From: Burkholderia cepacia
Lineage (GTDB): Bacteria > Pseudomonadota > Gammaproteobacteria > Burkholderiales > Burkholderiaceae
Assembly (NCBI RefSeq): GCF_001718835.1
Contig: NZ_CP013442.1
Coordinates: 771,899-835,898 of the forward strand
Direction of reading: 5' to 3'
Length of the DNA stretch: 64,000 nucleotides
The notes beneath the pieces were generated by a model. It was not told the origin of the DNA. It searched no databases and worked only from the letters and a program-made list of their open reading frames with translations. Shown piece after piece: positions 44,825 through 53,948 of this stretch. Made by a program: the position numbers and the translations under genes. Within the stretch, counting starts at the first letter, position 1. Every line of letters begins with the position of its first letter.

Positions 44825-45654
44825 GCCCGGTTGCCCACGCGTCCGGCTGGCGAACCGATACGCAGCATCTGCATGCATGCGGGCTGTGGCGCGACGTGCC
44901 GGCGCGCAGGTTACGCGCGGATGCGCCGCAGGCGTCCGTCGAATGCCGCGTGTGGTCCGTCGTGCACGGCGACTGGGACGATCGCGGTTGCGCGGCGCTG
45001 CTCGATGCGCGCGAGCGTGAACGGATGCGGCGCCTGCCGCTCGAGCGGCAGGCTGCGTACGCGCGGCACCACGCGGCGCTGCGCGTGCTGCTGGCCGAGT
45101 GGCTCGGCGTCGCTTCGCGCTCGCTCGTCATCGCGGCGGACGCGCACGGCAAGCCGGTGCTGCCGGATCATCCGCGGCTGCATTTCAATCTGTCCCACAG
45201 CGGGCCGTTCGGGGGCGTGGCGCTCGGCGAGTGCCCGGTGGGGTTCGATCTCGAGGCGCCGGACGGCGCCGCCTACGACAGGCTCGCATGGCGGCTGTAC
45301 GCGTTCGAGGCGGCCGCGCTGGCGAAACGCGGCGGCACGCCGCGCGATCCGCGCGCGTTCGCACGACTCTGGACCGCCAAGGAGGCCTACCTGAAGGCGA
45401 CCGGCGAGGGCCTGAGGCGACGCCTCGACAGCTTCCGGCTGCGCGTCGGCGCCGACGCGCGCGCATTCGCATTGCTGGACGACGGCGCGGCGCCGCCCGC
45501 GCGCGCCTGCCATTTCCTCGTGCTCGACGAGCCGCCGGCGCTCGCGTACGTGGGCACGTTGGCCGTGCTCGCCGCAGCCCCGCAAGACGATCGTTTCACA
45601 TATGGCGATGCCCGGTCGGGTGACCGCGCATCGCCACTCACCATCGGAGAATGA
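44821..45654 (+). CDS. 4'-phosphopantetheinyl transferase (Sfp type)
   Basis: A 277-residue protein. It has HFNLSHSGPFGGVAL, then VGFDLEAP (metal ligands) and LWTAKEAYLKATGEGL, the three signature motifs of Sfp-type enzymes that convert apo carrier proteins to holo form with coenzyme A. It would activate both carrier proteins of the cluster. The start at 44821 overlaps the kinase stop (ATGA), and its own stop overlaps the next gene in the same way. Confidence 0.9.
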   Translation: MSPVAHASGWRTDTQHLHACGLWRDVPARRLRADAPQASVECRVWSVVHGDWDDRGCAALLDARERERMRRLPLERQAAYARHHAALRVLLAEWLGVASRSLVIAADAHGKPVLPDHPRLHFNLSHSGPFGGVALGECPVGFDLEAPDGAAYDRLAWRLYAFEAAALAKRGGTPRDPRAFARLWTAKEAYLKATGEGLRRRLDSFRLRVGADARAFALLDDGAAPPARACHFLVLDEPPALAYVGTLAVLAAAPQDDRFTYGDARSGDRASPLTIGE

Positions 45655-46760
45655 AGATGTCTGTCGTACAGGATCGTCCGAATCCAGCCGCGGCGGCGCG
45701 GCGCAGCCACCGCGTCGTCTGGCTGGCCGGCGCGCTGGTGCTCGTCGCGCTCGGCGTTGCCGCGCGCATGGCGTGGCGCGGCGCGCATTACGTCGAGACC
45801 GACAATGCCTATGTGACGGGCCACGTGCATATCGTGTCGCCGCGCATCAACGGCGTCGTGTCGCGCGTATTCGTGACCGACAACCAGTTCGTGCGCGAGG
45901 GCGATCCGATCGCCGAGCTGGACCCGACCGATCAGCGCACCAGGATCGAGCAGATCGAGGCGCAGATCCACAGCGCGACGCAACAGGTGCTGCGCGACGA
46001 TGCGCAGGTCGTCCAGATGCGCGCGCAGGTCGGCGGCGCCGGCGCGCAGCTGAAGCAGGCCGAGGCGCAATTGCGGCGCGCCAACCAGGACGCCGAACGC
46101 TATCGCCAGCTGTACGGCGAACAGATGAAGGCCGTCGCCAGGTCCGAGCTGGACGCGGCCGTGGCCACCCAGGCCAGTGCCGCCGCGGATGTCGACGCAC
46201 GCCGCAAGGCCGTCGAGGCCGCCGCCGCGCAGGTCGATTCGGTCGCCGCCACCCGGGACGTCGACGAGGCGCAGATCCGCGTGCTGCAGACCCAGCTCAA
46301 GGACGCGCGGCAATTCCTCGAATACCACACGGTGCGGGCGCCGGCGGCCGGGCGGGTCGGCAAGCGGATCGTCGAGGTCGGCATCGCGATGCAGGCGGGC
46401 CAGCACATGGCGGCGGTGGTGGAGGACAAGGTCTGGGTGACCGCGAACTTCAAGGAAACGCAACTGGCGCGCCTGAATCCCGGGCAGCGGGTCGCGGTCA
46501 TCGTCGACGCGCTGAAGGACCGTCCGCTGGTCGGCACGCTGGACAGCTTCTCGCCGGCCTCCGGCGCGCAGTTCTCGATGCTTCCGCCGGACAACGCGAC
46601 CGGCAACTTCACGCGCATCGTGCAGCGGATACCCGTGAAGATCGCGCTGGCGCCGGCCGACGTGGCGGCGCTGAAGGGGCGTCTCGTGCCGGGCATGTCC
46701 GCGCGGGTCGAGGTGCGCGTCGATCGATCCGGGCCGGTACGGCTCGCCGACGCACGCTGA
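45651..46760 (+). CDS. HlyD/EmrA-type membrane fusion protein
   Basis: A 369-residue periplasmic adaptor. One N-terminal membrane helix (VVWLAGALVLVALGVAARMA) is followed by YVETDNAYVTGHVHIVSPRI, typical of EmrA. A long coiled-coil hairpin (about residues 100-220) and the closing lipoyl half EYHTVRAPAAGRVGKRIVEV follow. It links the inner-membrane transporter encoded next to the outer-membrane channel. Confidence 0.92.
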   Translation: MKMSVVQDRPNPAAAARRSHRVVWLAGALVLVALGVAARMAWRGAHYVETDNAYVTGHVHIVSPRINGVVSRVFVTDNQFVREGDPIAELDPTDQRTRIEQIEAQIHSATQQVLRDDAQVVQMRAQVGGAGAQLKQAEAQLRRANQDAERYRQLYGEQMKAVARSELDAAVATQASAAADVDARRKAVEAAAAQVDSVAATRDVDEAQIRVLQTQLKDARQFLEYHTVRAPAAGRVGKRIVEVGIAMQAGQHMAAVVEDKVWVTANFKETQLARLNPGQRVAVIVDALKDRPLVGTLDSFSPASGAQFSMLPPDNATGNFTRIVQRIPVKIALAPADVAALKGRLVPGMSARVEVRVDRSGPVRLADAR

Positions 46761-46771
46761 CACGGACGGCC

Positions 46772-48364
46772 ATGAACACGGTTTCCACAGGCGTGCGCGG
46801 CACGCAAGCATCGCCGGAGCACGTCGACGCGCGAACCTGGATCGCGGTCCTGGCGAGCATGATGGGCGCGTTCATCGCGATTCTCGACATCCAGATCACC
46901 AACGCGTCGCTCAAGGACATCCTCGGCGCGCTGTCCGCGACCCCGGAAGAGGGCTCGTGGATCTCGACGTCGTATCTCGTGGCCGAGATCATCGTGATCC
47001 CGCTCACCGGCCTGCTCGGCCGCGTGTTCGGCGTGCGCAACTACCTGATCGGCACGGCCGTCGCTTTCCTGGTGACGTCCAGCCTGTGCGGCCTCGCCTG
47101 GAACCTGGAGAGCATGATCGTGCTGCGCACGCTTCAGGGGTTCACGGGCGGCGGCATGATTCCGATGGCCATGACGCTCCTGATGACGCGGCTGCCGCCG
47201 ACACGCCGCGCGGCCGGCATGGGCATGTTCGGGCTGACCGGCACGCTCGCGCCGGTGCTCGGCATCACGTTCGGCGCGTACCTGAGCGAAAGCTACGGGT
47301 GGCAGTCGATCTTCTACGTCAACTGGCTTCCCGGCCTGCTGCTCGTCGCCGGCATCGTCTACGGGCTCGAACCGGGCGAGCCGCGGCCCGGGCTGCTCCG
47401 GCACGCCGACTGGACCGGCATCGGCTGCATGGCCGTCGGCCTCGGCGCGCTGACGGTGTTCCTCGAGGAAGGCAACCTCAAGGACTGGTTCGACTCGCCG
47501 CTGATCACCGGTTGCGCGGCACTGGCCTTCGCCGGGGTGCTGGCGTGGATCGTGAACGACCACGTCCGCCGCGAACCGTTCGTCGATCTCGGCCTCTACG
47601 GCCGGCGCAATTTCCTGGTCGCCGCGATCCTGTCGGCCGTGTCCGGCGTCGCGCTATATGGCTCGTCGTTCCTGATCCCGATGTTTCTCAGCCGGATCGC
47701 CGGCTACACGCCGATGCAGATCGGCGAGGTGATCATGTGGGCCGGTCTGCCGCAACTGCTCGTGATGCCGATCGTCACCGCGCTCGCGAGCCGCGTCGAC
47801 AACCGCCTCTTGTGCGCGTTCGGCTTCCTGCTGTTCGGCGTGTCCTGCCTGATGAACACGACCATGGACGCCACCACGGGATACGACCAGCTGATGATGT
47901 CGCAGATCGTTCGCGCGCTGGGCCAGCCCTTCATCATGCTGATCATCGCGAACTTCGCGATGAAGAGCGTGGCGCCGGCGGAAACTGCTTCGGCGTCGGC
48001 GCTCTTCAGCATGACGCGCAATCTCGGCGCATCGGTCGGCATCGCGGTGCTGTCGACGCTGCTGACCTGGCGCGAACACTTCCACTCGTCGCGGCTGGTC
48101 GAGTGGATCTCGCCCGCGCAGCCCGAAACGCTGCTCCGCATCGGGCAGCTCACGCGCACGTTGCTGGCGCGCGGCGACGATCCGTGGCCGCTGGCCGACG
48201 AGCGCGTGACGCGCCTGATCGATGCGGGCGTGCGCCGCGATGCCTACGTGATGGCGTTCAACGACTGCTTCCTGATCATGGGCCTGCTGCTGTTCGCCTG
48301 CATCGGCATCGTCTGGTTCGCTGACGCACACAAGACGCCGTCCCGATCCGGCACGTCCCGCTAG
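46772..48364 (+). CDS. DHA2 family drug efflux transporter (EmrB-like)
   Basis: A 530-residue, 14-helix major facilitator protein. ILDIQITNASLKDI is the EmrB/QacA motif in helix 1, and GSWISTSYLVAEIIVIPLTG and MIVLRTLQGFTGGGMIPMAM follow. It exports hydrophobic drugs by proton antiport with the adjacent EmrA and OprM-like partners. In this setting it most likely exports the cluster product and gives self-resistance; mitomycin producers use a DHA2-type exporter as well. Confidence 0.93.
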   Translation: MNTVSTGVRGTQASPEHVDARTWIAVLASMMGAFIAILDIQITNASLKDILGALSATPEEGSWISTSYLVAEIIVIPLTGLLGRVFGVRNYLIGTAVAFLVTSSLCGLAWNLESMIVLRTLQGFTGGGMIPMAMTLLMTRLPPTRRAAGMGMFGLTGTLAPVLGITFGAYLSESYGWQSIFYVNWLPGLLLVAGIVYGLEPGEPRPGLLRHADWTGIGCMAVGLGALTVFLEEGNLKDWFDSPLITGCAALAFAGVLAWIVNDHVRREPFVDLGLYGRRNFLVAAILSAVSGVALYGSSFLIPMFLSRIAGYTPMQIGEVIMWAGLPQLLVMPIVTALASRVDNRLLCAFGFLLFGVSCLMNTTMDATTGYDQLMMSQIVRALGQPFIMLIIANFAMKSVAPAETASASALFSMTRNLGASVGIAVLSTLLTWREHFHSSRLVEWISPAQPETLLRIGQLTRTLLARGDDPWPLADERVTRLIDAGVRRDAYVMAFNDCFLIMGLLLFACIGIVWFADAHKTPSRSGTSR

Positions 48365-48389
48365 GGCCTGTTCCGCCAACAACAGGCCC
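48364..48389 (+). other. Hairpin between transporter and outer-membrane channel genes
   Basis: A perfect 9-bp stem (GGGCCTGTT / AACAGGCCC) starts at the last base of the transporter stop codon. No T-run follows, so it may stabilise or attenuate the message rather than end it. Confidence 0.4.
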
Positions 48390-48458
48390 CGGCAGGCACG
48401 GCAGCGGCCCGCCGCTGCGCGCGCTTCCGGTGCCTCCAACGCTTGCCAAGTCATTTTC

Positions 48459-49901
48459 ATGTCGAGACAACTCACTTCCCTGGCGTGGCCCGCCATGCTC
48501 GCCCTGCTGTCCGGTTGCATGACGGTCGGCCCCGACTTCGCCGCACCCGCTGACACCACCCCGGCGCGCTACCGGCATGCGTCGTCCGAGGCGACGTCCG
48601 TGTCGCTGCCCGACGAGTGGTGGACCGTGTTCGGCGACCCCGCGCTGAACGCGCTCGAGGCACGCGCGTTTCGCAACAGCCCGAGCCTGAAAGCCGGCGC
48701 CGAGCGGCTGCTTCGGGCCCAGGCGCTGCTGGGCGCCGCCCGCGCCCAGCAGTTGCCGGCGATCAACGCGAATGCGTCCGCGCAGCGCATGCGCAGTTCC
48801 CTCAACACGCAGCAGGCGATCGTATTCGGCCGCCAGCTGATCCTCGGCAACAACATCGCCGCGGGCCTGTCGATGACCTACGAGATCGACCTGTGGGGCC
48901 GGGTCAGGCGCGTCGTCGAAACGGCCGATGCACAGTTCCGCGCGGCGCAGTCCGACTACGCCGGCGTCGCGCTGCTGCTGTCCACTCAGGTCGGCCGCGT
49001 CTACTGGCAGTGGCGCGGCGTGGGAACCGAGCAACGCATCCTCGAAAGCGCGCTTGCGACGCGCAGGGAAACGCGCGAGCTGGTGACGGCGCGCTTTCGC
49101 ACCGGCTTCGCCAACGAGCTCGACCTGTCGCGCGCGCGCGTCGAGGAGGCGAATGCCGAGGCGGAACTGCACGAGGTGGTTCGCCAGCGCGATGCGCTCG
49201 AGCATGCGCTGGCGGTGCTCATCGGCGAAGCGCCGTCGCGGCCGCTCGACGTGAGCGCGAATGCGCCGCTGCCGGCGCCGCCGCGCATCCCGGTCGGCCT
49301 GCCGGCGCAACTCCTCGCACATCGGCCGGACCTGAGCGCGAGCGTCGCGAACCTGCGCGCCGCGAATGCCCAGGTCGGCGTGGCGGAGGCCGCGTTCTAT
49401 CCCGGCGTGCAACTGACCGGCGATTTCGGCTACGCATCGCGCAACCTGCGGGAACTGACGAGCGGCGATTCCACCCAGTTCAACCTCGGGCCGCTCGCGC
49501 TGACGCTGCCGCTGTTCGACGGCGGGCGCAATCGCGCGAACCTCGCGGCGGCGAAGGCGCGCTACCAGGAAGCGCTCGCCGATCACCAGAACAAGCTGCT
49601 CGAGGCGCTGCGCGAAACGGAGGATGCGCTGTCCGACGTCGAGCAGCACGCGTTGCAGGCCGACGCGCGCAAAGTCGCGCAGGAGTCGGCCTCGCGCGCC
49701 TACCAGGTGGCGCTGACCCGCTACGAGCGCGGCATCGCCACCTACCTCGACGTCGTCGACGCGCAGCGCAGCCAGCTCGCCGCGGATCGCGCTGCGGCGC
49801 AGACCCACACCCGGCGCCTGCTGGCGGCCGTGGACGTGATCCGGGCGACGGGCGGCGGGTGGTCGGCGGCGCCCGCCGCCGCCAACGCGAGCGCACGCTG
49901 A
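48459..49901 (+). CDS. Outer-membrane efflux lipoprotein (NodT/OprM family)
   Basis: A 480-residue TolC-like channel subunit. The signal ends in the lipobox LLSGC (Cys20), then MTVGPDFAAP, the classic N-terminus of NodT-family channels. Internal duplication with coiled coils and the repeated AALLLSTQVGRVYWQWRG and GIATYLDVVDAQRSQL motifs is typical. It completes a tripartite pump with the two upstream proteins. Confidence 0.92.
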   Translation: MSRQLTSLAWPAMLALLSGCMTVGPDFAAPADTTPARYRHASSEATSVSLPDEWWTVFGDPALNALEARAFRNSPSLKAGAERLLRAQALLGAARAQQLPAINANASAQRMRSSLNTQQAIVFGRQLILGNNIAAGLSMTYEIDLWGRVRRVVETADAQFRAAQSDYAGVALLLSTQVGRVYWQWRGVGTEQRILESALATRRETRELVTARFRTGFANELDLSRARVEEANAEAELHEVVRQRDALEHALAVLIGEAPSRPLDVSANAPLPAPPRIPVGLPAQLLAHRPDLSASVANLRAANAQVGVAEAAFYPGVQLTGDFGYASRNLRELTSGDSTQFNLGPLALTLPLFDGGRNRANLAAAKARYQEALADHQNKLLEALRETEDALSDVEQHALQADARKVAQESASRAYQVALTRYERGIATYLDVVDAQRSQLAADRAAAQTHTRRLLAAVDVIRATGGGWSAAPAAANASAR

Positions 49902-49982
49902 TTCAGCTCAGGACATCGCGCGCCTGACATCGGGAATACCGCAGGCGCAATCTCGCCTGAAACACTTTTAGGGAAACTTCAA

Positions 49983-50591
49983 ATGTTGGAAACGCTGCAT
50001 TCTGCTCGCAACACTGGATGGCAAACACCTTCGATCGATCGTCGCGACCGCGAACGACAGCAGGCGCATCGGGCGCTCGCGATCTGGCTGACTGGGCTGT
50101 CGGGCGCGGGCAAGTCGACGCTGGCAGCCGCAGTCGAGCAGCGCCTTCACCTTGCCGGCAAGCGAACCTATGTACTGGACGGCGACACCCTCCGCCATGG
50201 CTTGTGCAAGGACCTGGGCTTTTCGGCCGATGACCGCTCGGAAAACATCCGCCGCGCCGGCGAAGTCGCCCGGTTGTTCGTCGATGCCGGCGTGATCGTC
50301 CTGTCCGCCTTCATTTCGCCGTTTCGGGGTGACCGCGAGCTGGTGCGCGCACTATTCGAACCGGGTGACTTCGTCGAGGTACATTGCGACTGCGACCTTC
50401 GGGTCTGCGAATCGCGCGACGTCAAGGGGCTTTACCGCAAGGCGCGGGCGGGATTGATCACGGACTTTACGGGGATCTCGTCGCCGTACGAGCCGCCGCT
50501 GCATCCGGAGGTTCGCGTCGACACTGGCAATGAATCGCTCGACGCGTGCGTCGACCGAATCGTCGGCGTCGTGCTCGGCGCGCTTCGCTGA
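49983..50591 (+). CDS. cysC: Adenylylsulfate (APS) kinase
   Basis: A 202-residue kinase. The Walker A motif is WLTGLSGAGKSTLAAAVE, followed by YVLDGDTLRHGLCKDLGFSADDR and SAFISPFRGDRELVR, the CysC signature. It phosphorylates adenylylsulfate to PAPS, the donor for sulfotransferases. No sulfate adenylyltransferase gene lies beside it, so it is not an assimilation operon; it more likely boosts PAPS for the cluster sulfotransferase at 28116-28760. It is 81 bases after the efflux channel gene in the same direction. Confidence 0.92.
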   Translation: MLETLHSARNTGWQTPSIDRRDRERQQAHRALAIWLTGLSGAGKSTLAAAVEQRLHLAGKRTYVLDGDTLRHGLCKDLGFSADDRSENIRRAGEVARLFVDAGVIVLSAFISPFRGDRELVRALFEPGDFVEVHCDCDLRVCESRDVKGLYRKARAGLITDFTGISSPYEPPLHPEVRVDTGNESLDACVDRIVGVVLGALR

Positions 50592-50600
50592 TCCGGCGGC

Positions 50601-50630
50601 GCGCGACCGGTGCCGTCCCGCCGGTCGCGC
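50601..50630. terminator. Hairpin between convergent genes
   Basis: A perfect 10-bp stem (GCGCGACCGG / CCGGTCGCGC) with a 10-base loop, between the cysC stop and the stop of the convergent hydrolase gene. It probably ends the plus-strand biosynthetic operon, although no T-run follows. Confidence 0.5.
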
Positions 50631-50648
50631 GGAGGAGGCTCTCGCCGC

Positions 50649-51431
50649 TTACCCGACGGCCTTCAGGAAGGCCTCAACGGCGCCTGAGATCGCGTCGGCG
50701 TACTTGTCGGCCTGCAGGTCGAGGTGCGTTGCACCCTGCACCCAGAATACCGATGCGAACGGAATCGCTTGCGCCGCGCGCTTGACCATGAAGTTCACAT
50801 GGCTGTCGGTCCCGCCGATCAGCAACACCGGCACCCGCAGTTGCGCGAGGTTGTCGTCGGAGACGGGATTCTCCGCGCGAATCGTGAATTCGTGGGCCAG
50901 CAGGTTGCCGCTGTTGATGTTGGTGACGATCGATTGCACGACCGGCGTCGCGCGCTCGCGCACCAGCCCGACGGTCGGATCGACGTATCGGAGAACGCGC
51001 TCGACCGCGCCCGCCGTGTCCCCCGCGAGGGCCTTCTGCGCACGCTCGAGCAGGTCTTCCTTCGGTGTATAGAGTGCCGGCTCCACCAGAATCAACGCAC
51101 CCACCCGGTCGGGGTGCGCCAGCGCATAGGTCGTCGTGAAATAGCCGCCGTGCGAGTAGCCGAACAGCACGGTTTTCCGGTTCGCACCGGTGGCCGTGAC
51201 GGTGTCGAGATCGGCGACGTAGTCGCTCAACGCCGGCGCGGCCTGCCGGTCCTGCGCGACGCTCTTGCCGTAGCCGCGCAACTGCATCTGGCTGACTGGC
51301 CGCGACAGCCGGCCTAGCGCCGCGAAATCGCCGCACGCAACGGCGGTAATGTGATAGTCGCCTTGCTCGCGAAGGACGCTCACCTCGATTTCCGCACCTC
51401 GGGAAGCTAGAACGCGCGACGCTGCAGTCAT
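50649..51431 (-). CDS. Alpha/beta hydrolase
   Basis: A 260-residue hydrolase. The nucleophile elbow is VLFGYSHGGYFTTTYAL (G-x-S-x-G), the acid lies near VPVLLIGGTDSHVNF, and the His in VQGATHLDLQ. The N-terminal part is a little short for the family (no clear oxyanion HGx motif). The start at 51431 has GGAGAG upstream. It ends convergently with the cysC gene, so it may be outside the cluster. Epoxide or ester hydrolase activity is possible; the substrate is unknown. Confidence 0.75.
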   Translation of the reverse strand: MTAASRVLASRGAEIEVSVLREQGDYHITAVACGDFAALGRLSRPVSQMQLRGYGKSVAQDRQAAPALSDYVADLDTVTATGANRKTVLFGYSHGGYFTTTYALAHPDRVGALILVEPALYTPKEDLLERAQKALAGDTAGAVERVLRYVDPTVGLVRERATPVVQSIVTNINSGNLLAHEFTIRAENPVSDDNLAQLRVPVLLIGGTDSHVNFMVKRAAQAIPFASVFWVQGATHLDLQADKYADAISGAVEAFLKAVG

Positions 51432-51784
51432 GATTCTCTCTCCAGAATTGGACCAAAAATAGTGAGCAACAGGTGTGCCGATTGCACGGATATTCCGATT
51501 CACCATTTCCGGCAAACCTGAATTTCACGCGGATTTAAGCATAGGTGATGGGGGGCTATTTTCAACCCGAGATTCACAATCCAGATATCGAATTGCATTG
51601 CAAATCGAAACCTGAATCGCCTGGAGTCGGTTGAGTACTCGAATAGTCGGTGTCACCAGTCCCGTTGGATAAATGGCGGGCTCCCGAACGTCCATAGAAG
51701 GCAGCAGCTTGCCAGGTCAAGAACGCGACATCTGTAAATAGCCAGAACACGATATCTGTTGCCGCCTTGTTTCTCCCGGATTTA
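51432..51784. other. Intergenic region upstream of the hydrolase gene
   Basis: No gene is supported. Composition is less GC-rich (51470-51640), consistent with a promoter for the hydrolase and with decayed DNA next to the tssF remnant. Confidence 0.4.
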
Positions 51785-52330
51785 ATCGTTACGCAGTGTC
51801 GACTTGATTCCCGTGCAACTTTCCTTCGCAAACGATGAATGTGTGTGCAACAGCACGCCATCGACAAGCGCCGCGACGACCTCCCGCGTACCGGTCAGAT
51901 GAAAACGCAACACGTCTGGCACGATCGCGAAGGTAGCTGATGGCGACGTAAGTTCGAGGGTGAAAGACAAGAGGCCGGCGGTGTCGGGCGGCAGGGGCGT
52001 GTGCATCGGCGCCACGGCCGAGGTCGTGTACCGCGTGGCCAAGACAGCCAGCGGCACCAGCGTGACGTCGGCGGCGGTAAGGAACACCTGCCGTGCGATG
52101 GGTGCCACCAGTTGCGTCCCGCGAGCAACGACACGCGGTTCGGTCTGCTCGGCGTCGCGGTCCCCGTGAAACTGCGCGATCGCGCAGGACGGGAATGGTC
52201 GCAGGAACGCGCCGTGGAGCGTATCGAGCAGTCCGCGAGTGAATTCGGGGACGTCGTCGTCGAGCCGCAGATCGTGCCGAGCGGCGATCAGCGCGAACCT
52301 CGAACTGCCAGCGCTGCGGCGCGAAACCGA
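51785..52330 (-). pseudogene. tssF: Fragment of a type VI secretion baseplate gene (tssF remnant)
   Basis: The minus-strand frame encodes FALIAARHDLRLDDDVPEFT, GLLDTLHGAFLRPFPSCAIA, VVARGTQLVAPI, VTLVPLAVLATRY and AGLLSFTLELTSPSATFAIV. This is the characteristic N-terminal third of TssF (ImpG/VasA). It lacks the true N-terminus and about 400 C-terminal residues, and no other type VI genes are nearby. An intact protein is about 600 residues. It is a relic of an earlier rearrangement at the right edge of the cluster. Confidence 0.7.
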
Positions 52331-52580
52331 ACCGGCGTGAGCGCCGCGCACGATGTGAATAGGCCGGCTTGAGGTCGTGCGGCCCGCATGTGTCGCAATG
52401 ACGCTTGCGGCGTTCGCTCGAGCACCGCTGAATCAGCGATATCGAAAGCTCGAATACTTGGTTGGGCGTGCAAGGATGCTTCGCTAGTATCCAACGCACC
52501 GCGAACGCCCGCGCGGGAGCCGGGTTGGTCCCGCGCAGGGGCCGCGCGTTGCGGCATTTCGCGACTTTCCCACTGCCGAC
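52331..52580. other. Intergenic region before the MmgE/PrpD gene
   Basis: About 250 bases without a supported gene. It must contain the promoter for the plus-strand MmgE/PrpD-monooxygenase pair; no specific operator was recognised. Confidence 0.35.
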
Positions 52581-53948
52581 ATGTCATTCCCCTCGATTCC
52601 CGACGGTACGGCCGGCGGCGTCACGCACGGGCTGGCCGCTGCGATCGCGCGCGCCGAACCTGCGCGCGATCCGTCCGCCATTGTCGCCGCGCGGCGCGGC
52701 CTGCTCGATTTCCTCGCCGCCGCGTTCGCCGGTGCACGCGACGACGGCTACCGCAAGCTGCTGGCGGCGTGCGGCCGCGATTCGGCCGGTGCCGCGGCCG
52801 TGATCGGCAGCACGACGCCGGCGTCGCCGCAGCATGCCGCGCTGCTCAACGGCTATGCCGGCCACGCGCTCGACTACGACGACGTGCACAGCAGCGTGCG
52901 CGGCCATCCGGGCACCGTGCTGCTGCCGGCGCTGCTTGCGCTCGCGCAGGTGCGCGCACGCAGCGCGCACGAACTGCTCGATGCGTACGTCGTCGGCGTC
53001 GAGACGATGGCGCGACTCGGCCTCGCGCTCGGCAGCCGCCACTACGAACTCGGCTTCCACAACACGGCGACGCTCGGCACGCTGGGTGCGGCCGCCGCTG
53101 CGGCGCGCCTGCTCGGGCTCGATGCGGCGGCCACCGAAAACGCGCTCGGCATCGCCGCGACGCAATCGGCCGGGCTGCGGCTGCAGTTCGGCAGCGAGGT
53201 GAAGCCGCTGCACGCGGGCCTCGCGGCGCGCGCGGGGCTGTTCGCCGTCGAACTCGCCGAGGCCGGGTTGGCCGGTGCGCCGGGCGCGCTGGACGGCCCG
53301 GAAGGATTCTTCGCGGTATTCGGCGGCGGCGCGGCGCAACCGGCGCGCGTACTGGCCGGCTGGGGCTCGCCCTGGCAGATCGTGTCGCCCGGCCTGTACT
53401 TCAAGCCCTGGCCGTGCTGCACGGCAACCCACTACGCGGTGCAGGCCGCGCTCGATCTGCGCGACCGCCATCGCATCACGCCGGTGGACATCGACGGCAT
53501 CGCGGTCACGTTCCCGCCGGGCGGCGACACGCCGCTGTCGAGCCGCCTGCCGGCAACCGGCCTCGAAGCGCGCTTCAGCGTCGAATACGCGGTGGCCGCC
53601 GCGCTGACGGACGGCCCGCCCGGCGTCGCGACGTTCGCCGACGTGCCGGTGCGCGACGACCTGATCGCACTCGCCGCACGCGTGACGCGGCGCCACGATG
53701 CCGCTGCGCCGCGCGCGTCGACCGATCCCGCGACGCGCTTCTCGGTCGTCGAGATCGCGCTGCGCGGCGGCGACACGCTGCGGCAGCGCACCGAACGCCT
53801 CGTCGGCGCCGACGACCTCGCCGCGAAGTTCGCGGACGCGACCGCGCACGATTCCGCGCTCGCGTTCGTGCCGGAACTGATCGACACGATGCGAAGCACG
53901 GCCGATCTCGCCCGCCTTTTCCACACCTTTACGTCGCTTCAATCATGA
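52581..53948 (+). CDS. MmgE/PrpD family protein
   Basis: A 455-residue protein of the 2-methylcitrate dehydratase family. NGYAGHALDYDDVHSSVRGH and GFHNTATLGTLGAAAAAARL are the signature blocks, with FGSEVKPLHAGLAARAGLFA and WPCCTATHYAVQAAL following. Members dehydrate or isomerise carboxylic acids; outside propionate operons the substrate is usually unknown. It overlaps the flavin monooxygenase gene (ATGA), so the two probably act in one catabolic route, perhaps of an organosulfur or nitrogen compound. Confidence 0.85.
   Translation: MSFPSIPDGTAGGVTHGLAAAIARAEPARDPSAIVAARRGLLDFLAAAFAGARDDGYRKLLAACGRDSAGAAAVIGSTTPASPQHAALLNGYAGHALDYDDVHSSVRGHPGTVLLPALLALAQVRARSAHELLDAYVVGVETMARLGLALGSRHYELGFHNTATLGTLGAAAAAARLLGLDAAATENALGIAATQSAGLRLQFGSEVKPLHAGLAARAGLFAVELAEAGLAGAPGALDGPEGFFAVFGGGAAQPARVLAGWGSPWQIVSPGLYFKPWPCCTATHYAVQAALDLRDRHRITPVDIDGIAVTFPPGGDTPLSSRLPATGLEARFSVEYAVAAALTDGPPGVATFADVPVRDDLIALAARVTRRHDAAAPRASTDPATRFSVVEIALRGGDTLRQRTERLVGADDLAAKFADATAHDSALAFVPELIDTMRSTADLARLFHTFTSLQS

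Noticed and set aside
19093..50591. Identification as a true mitomycin cluster
   Set aside because: Several expected late tailoring genes and the rifG/rifH equivalents are missing, while sulfotransferase, KS fusion and transglutaminase-like genes are extra; only the early logic matches.
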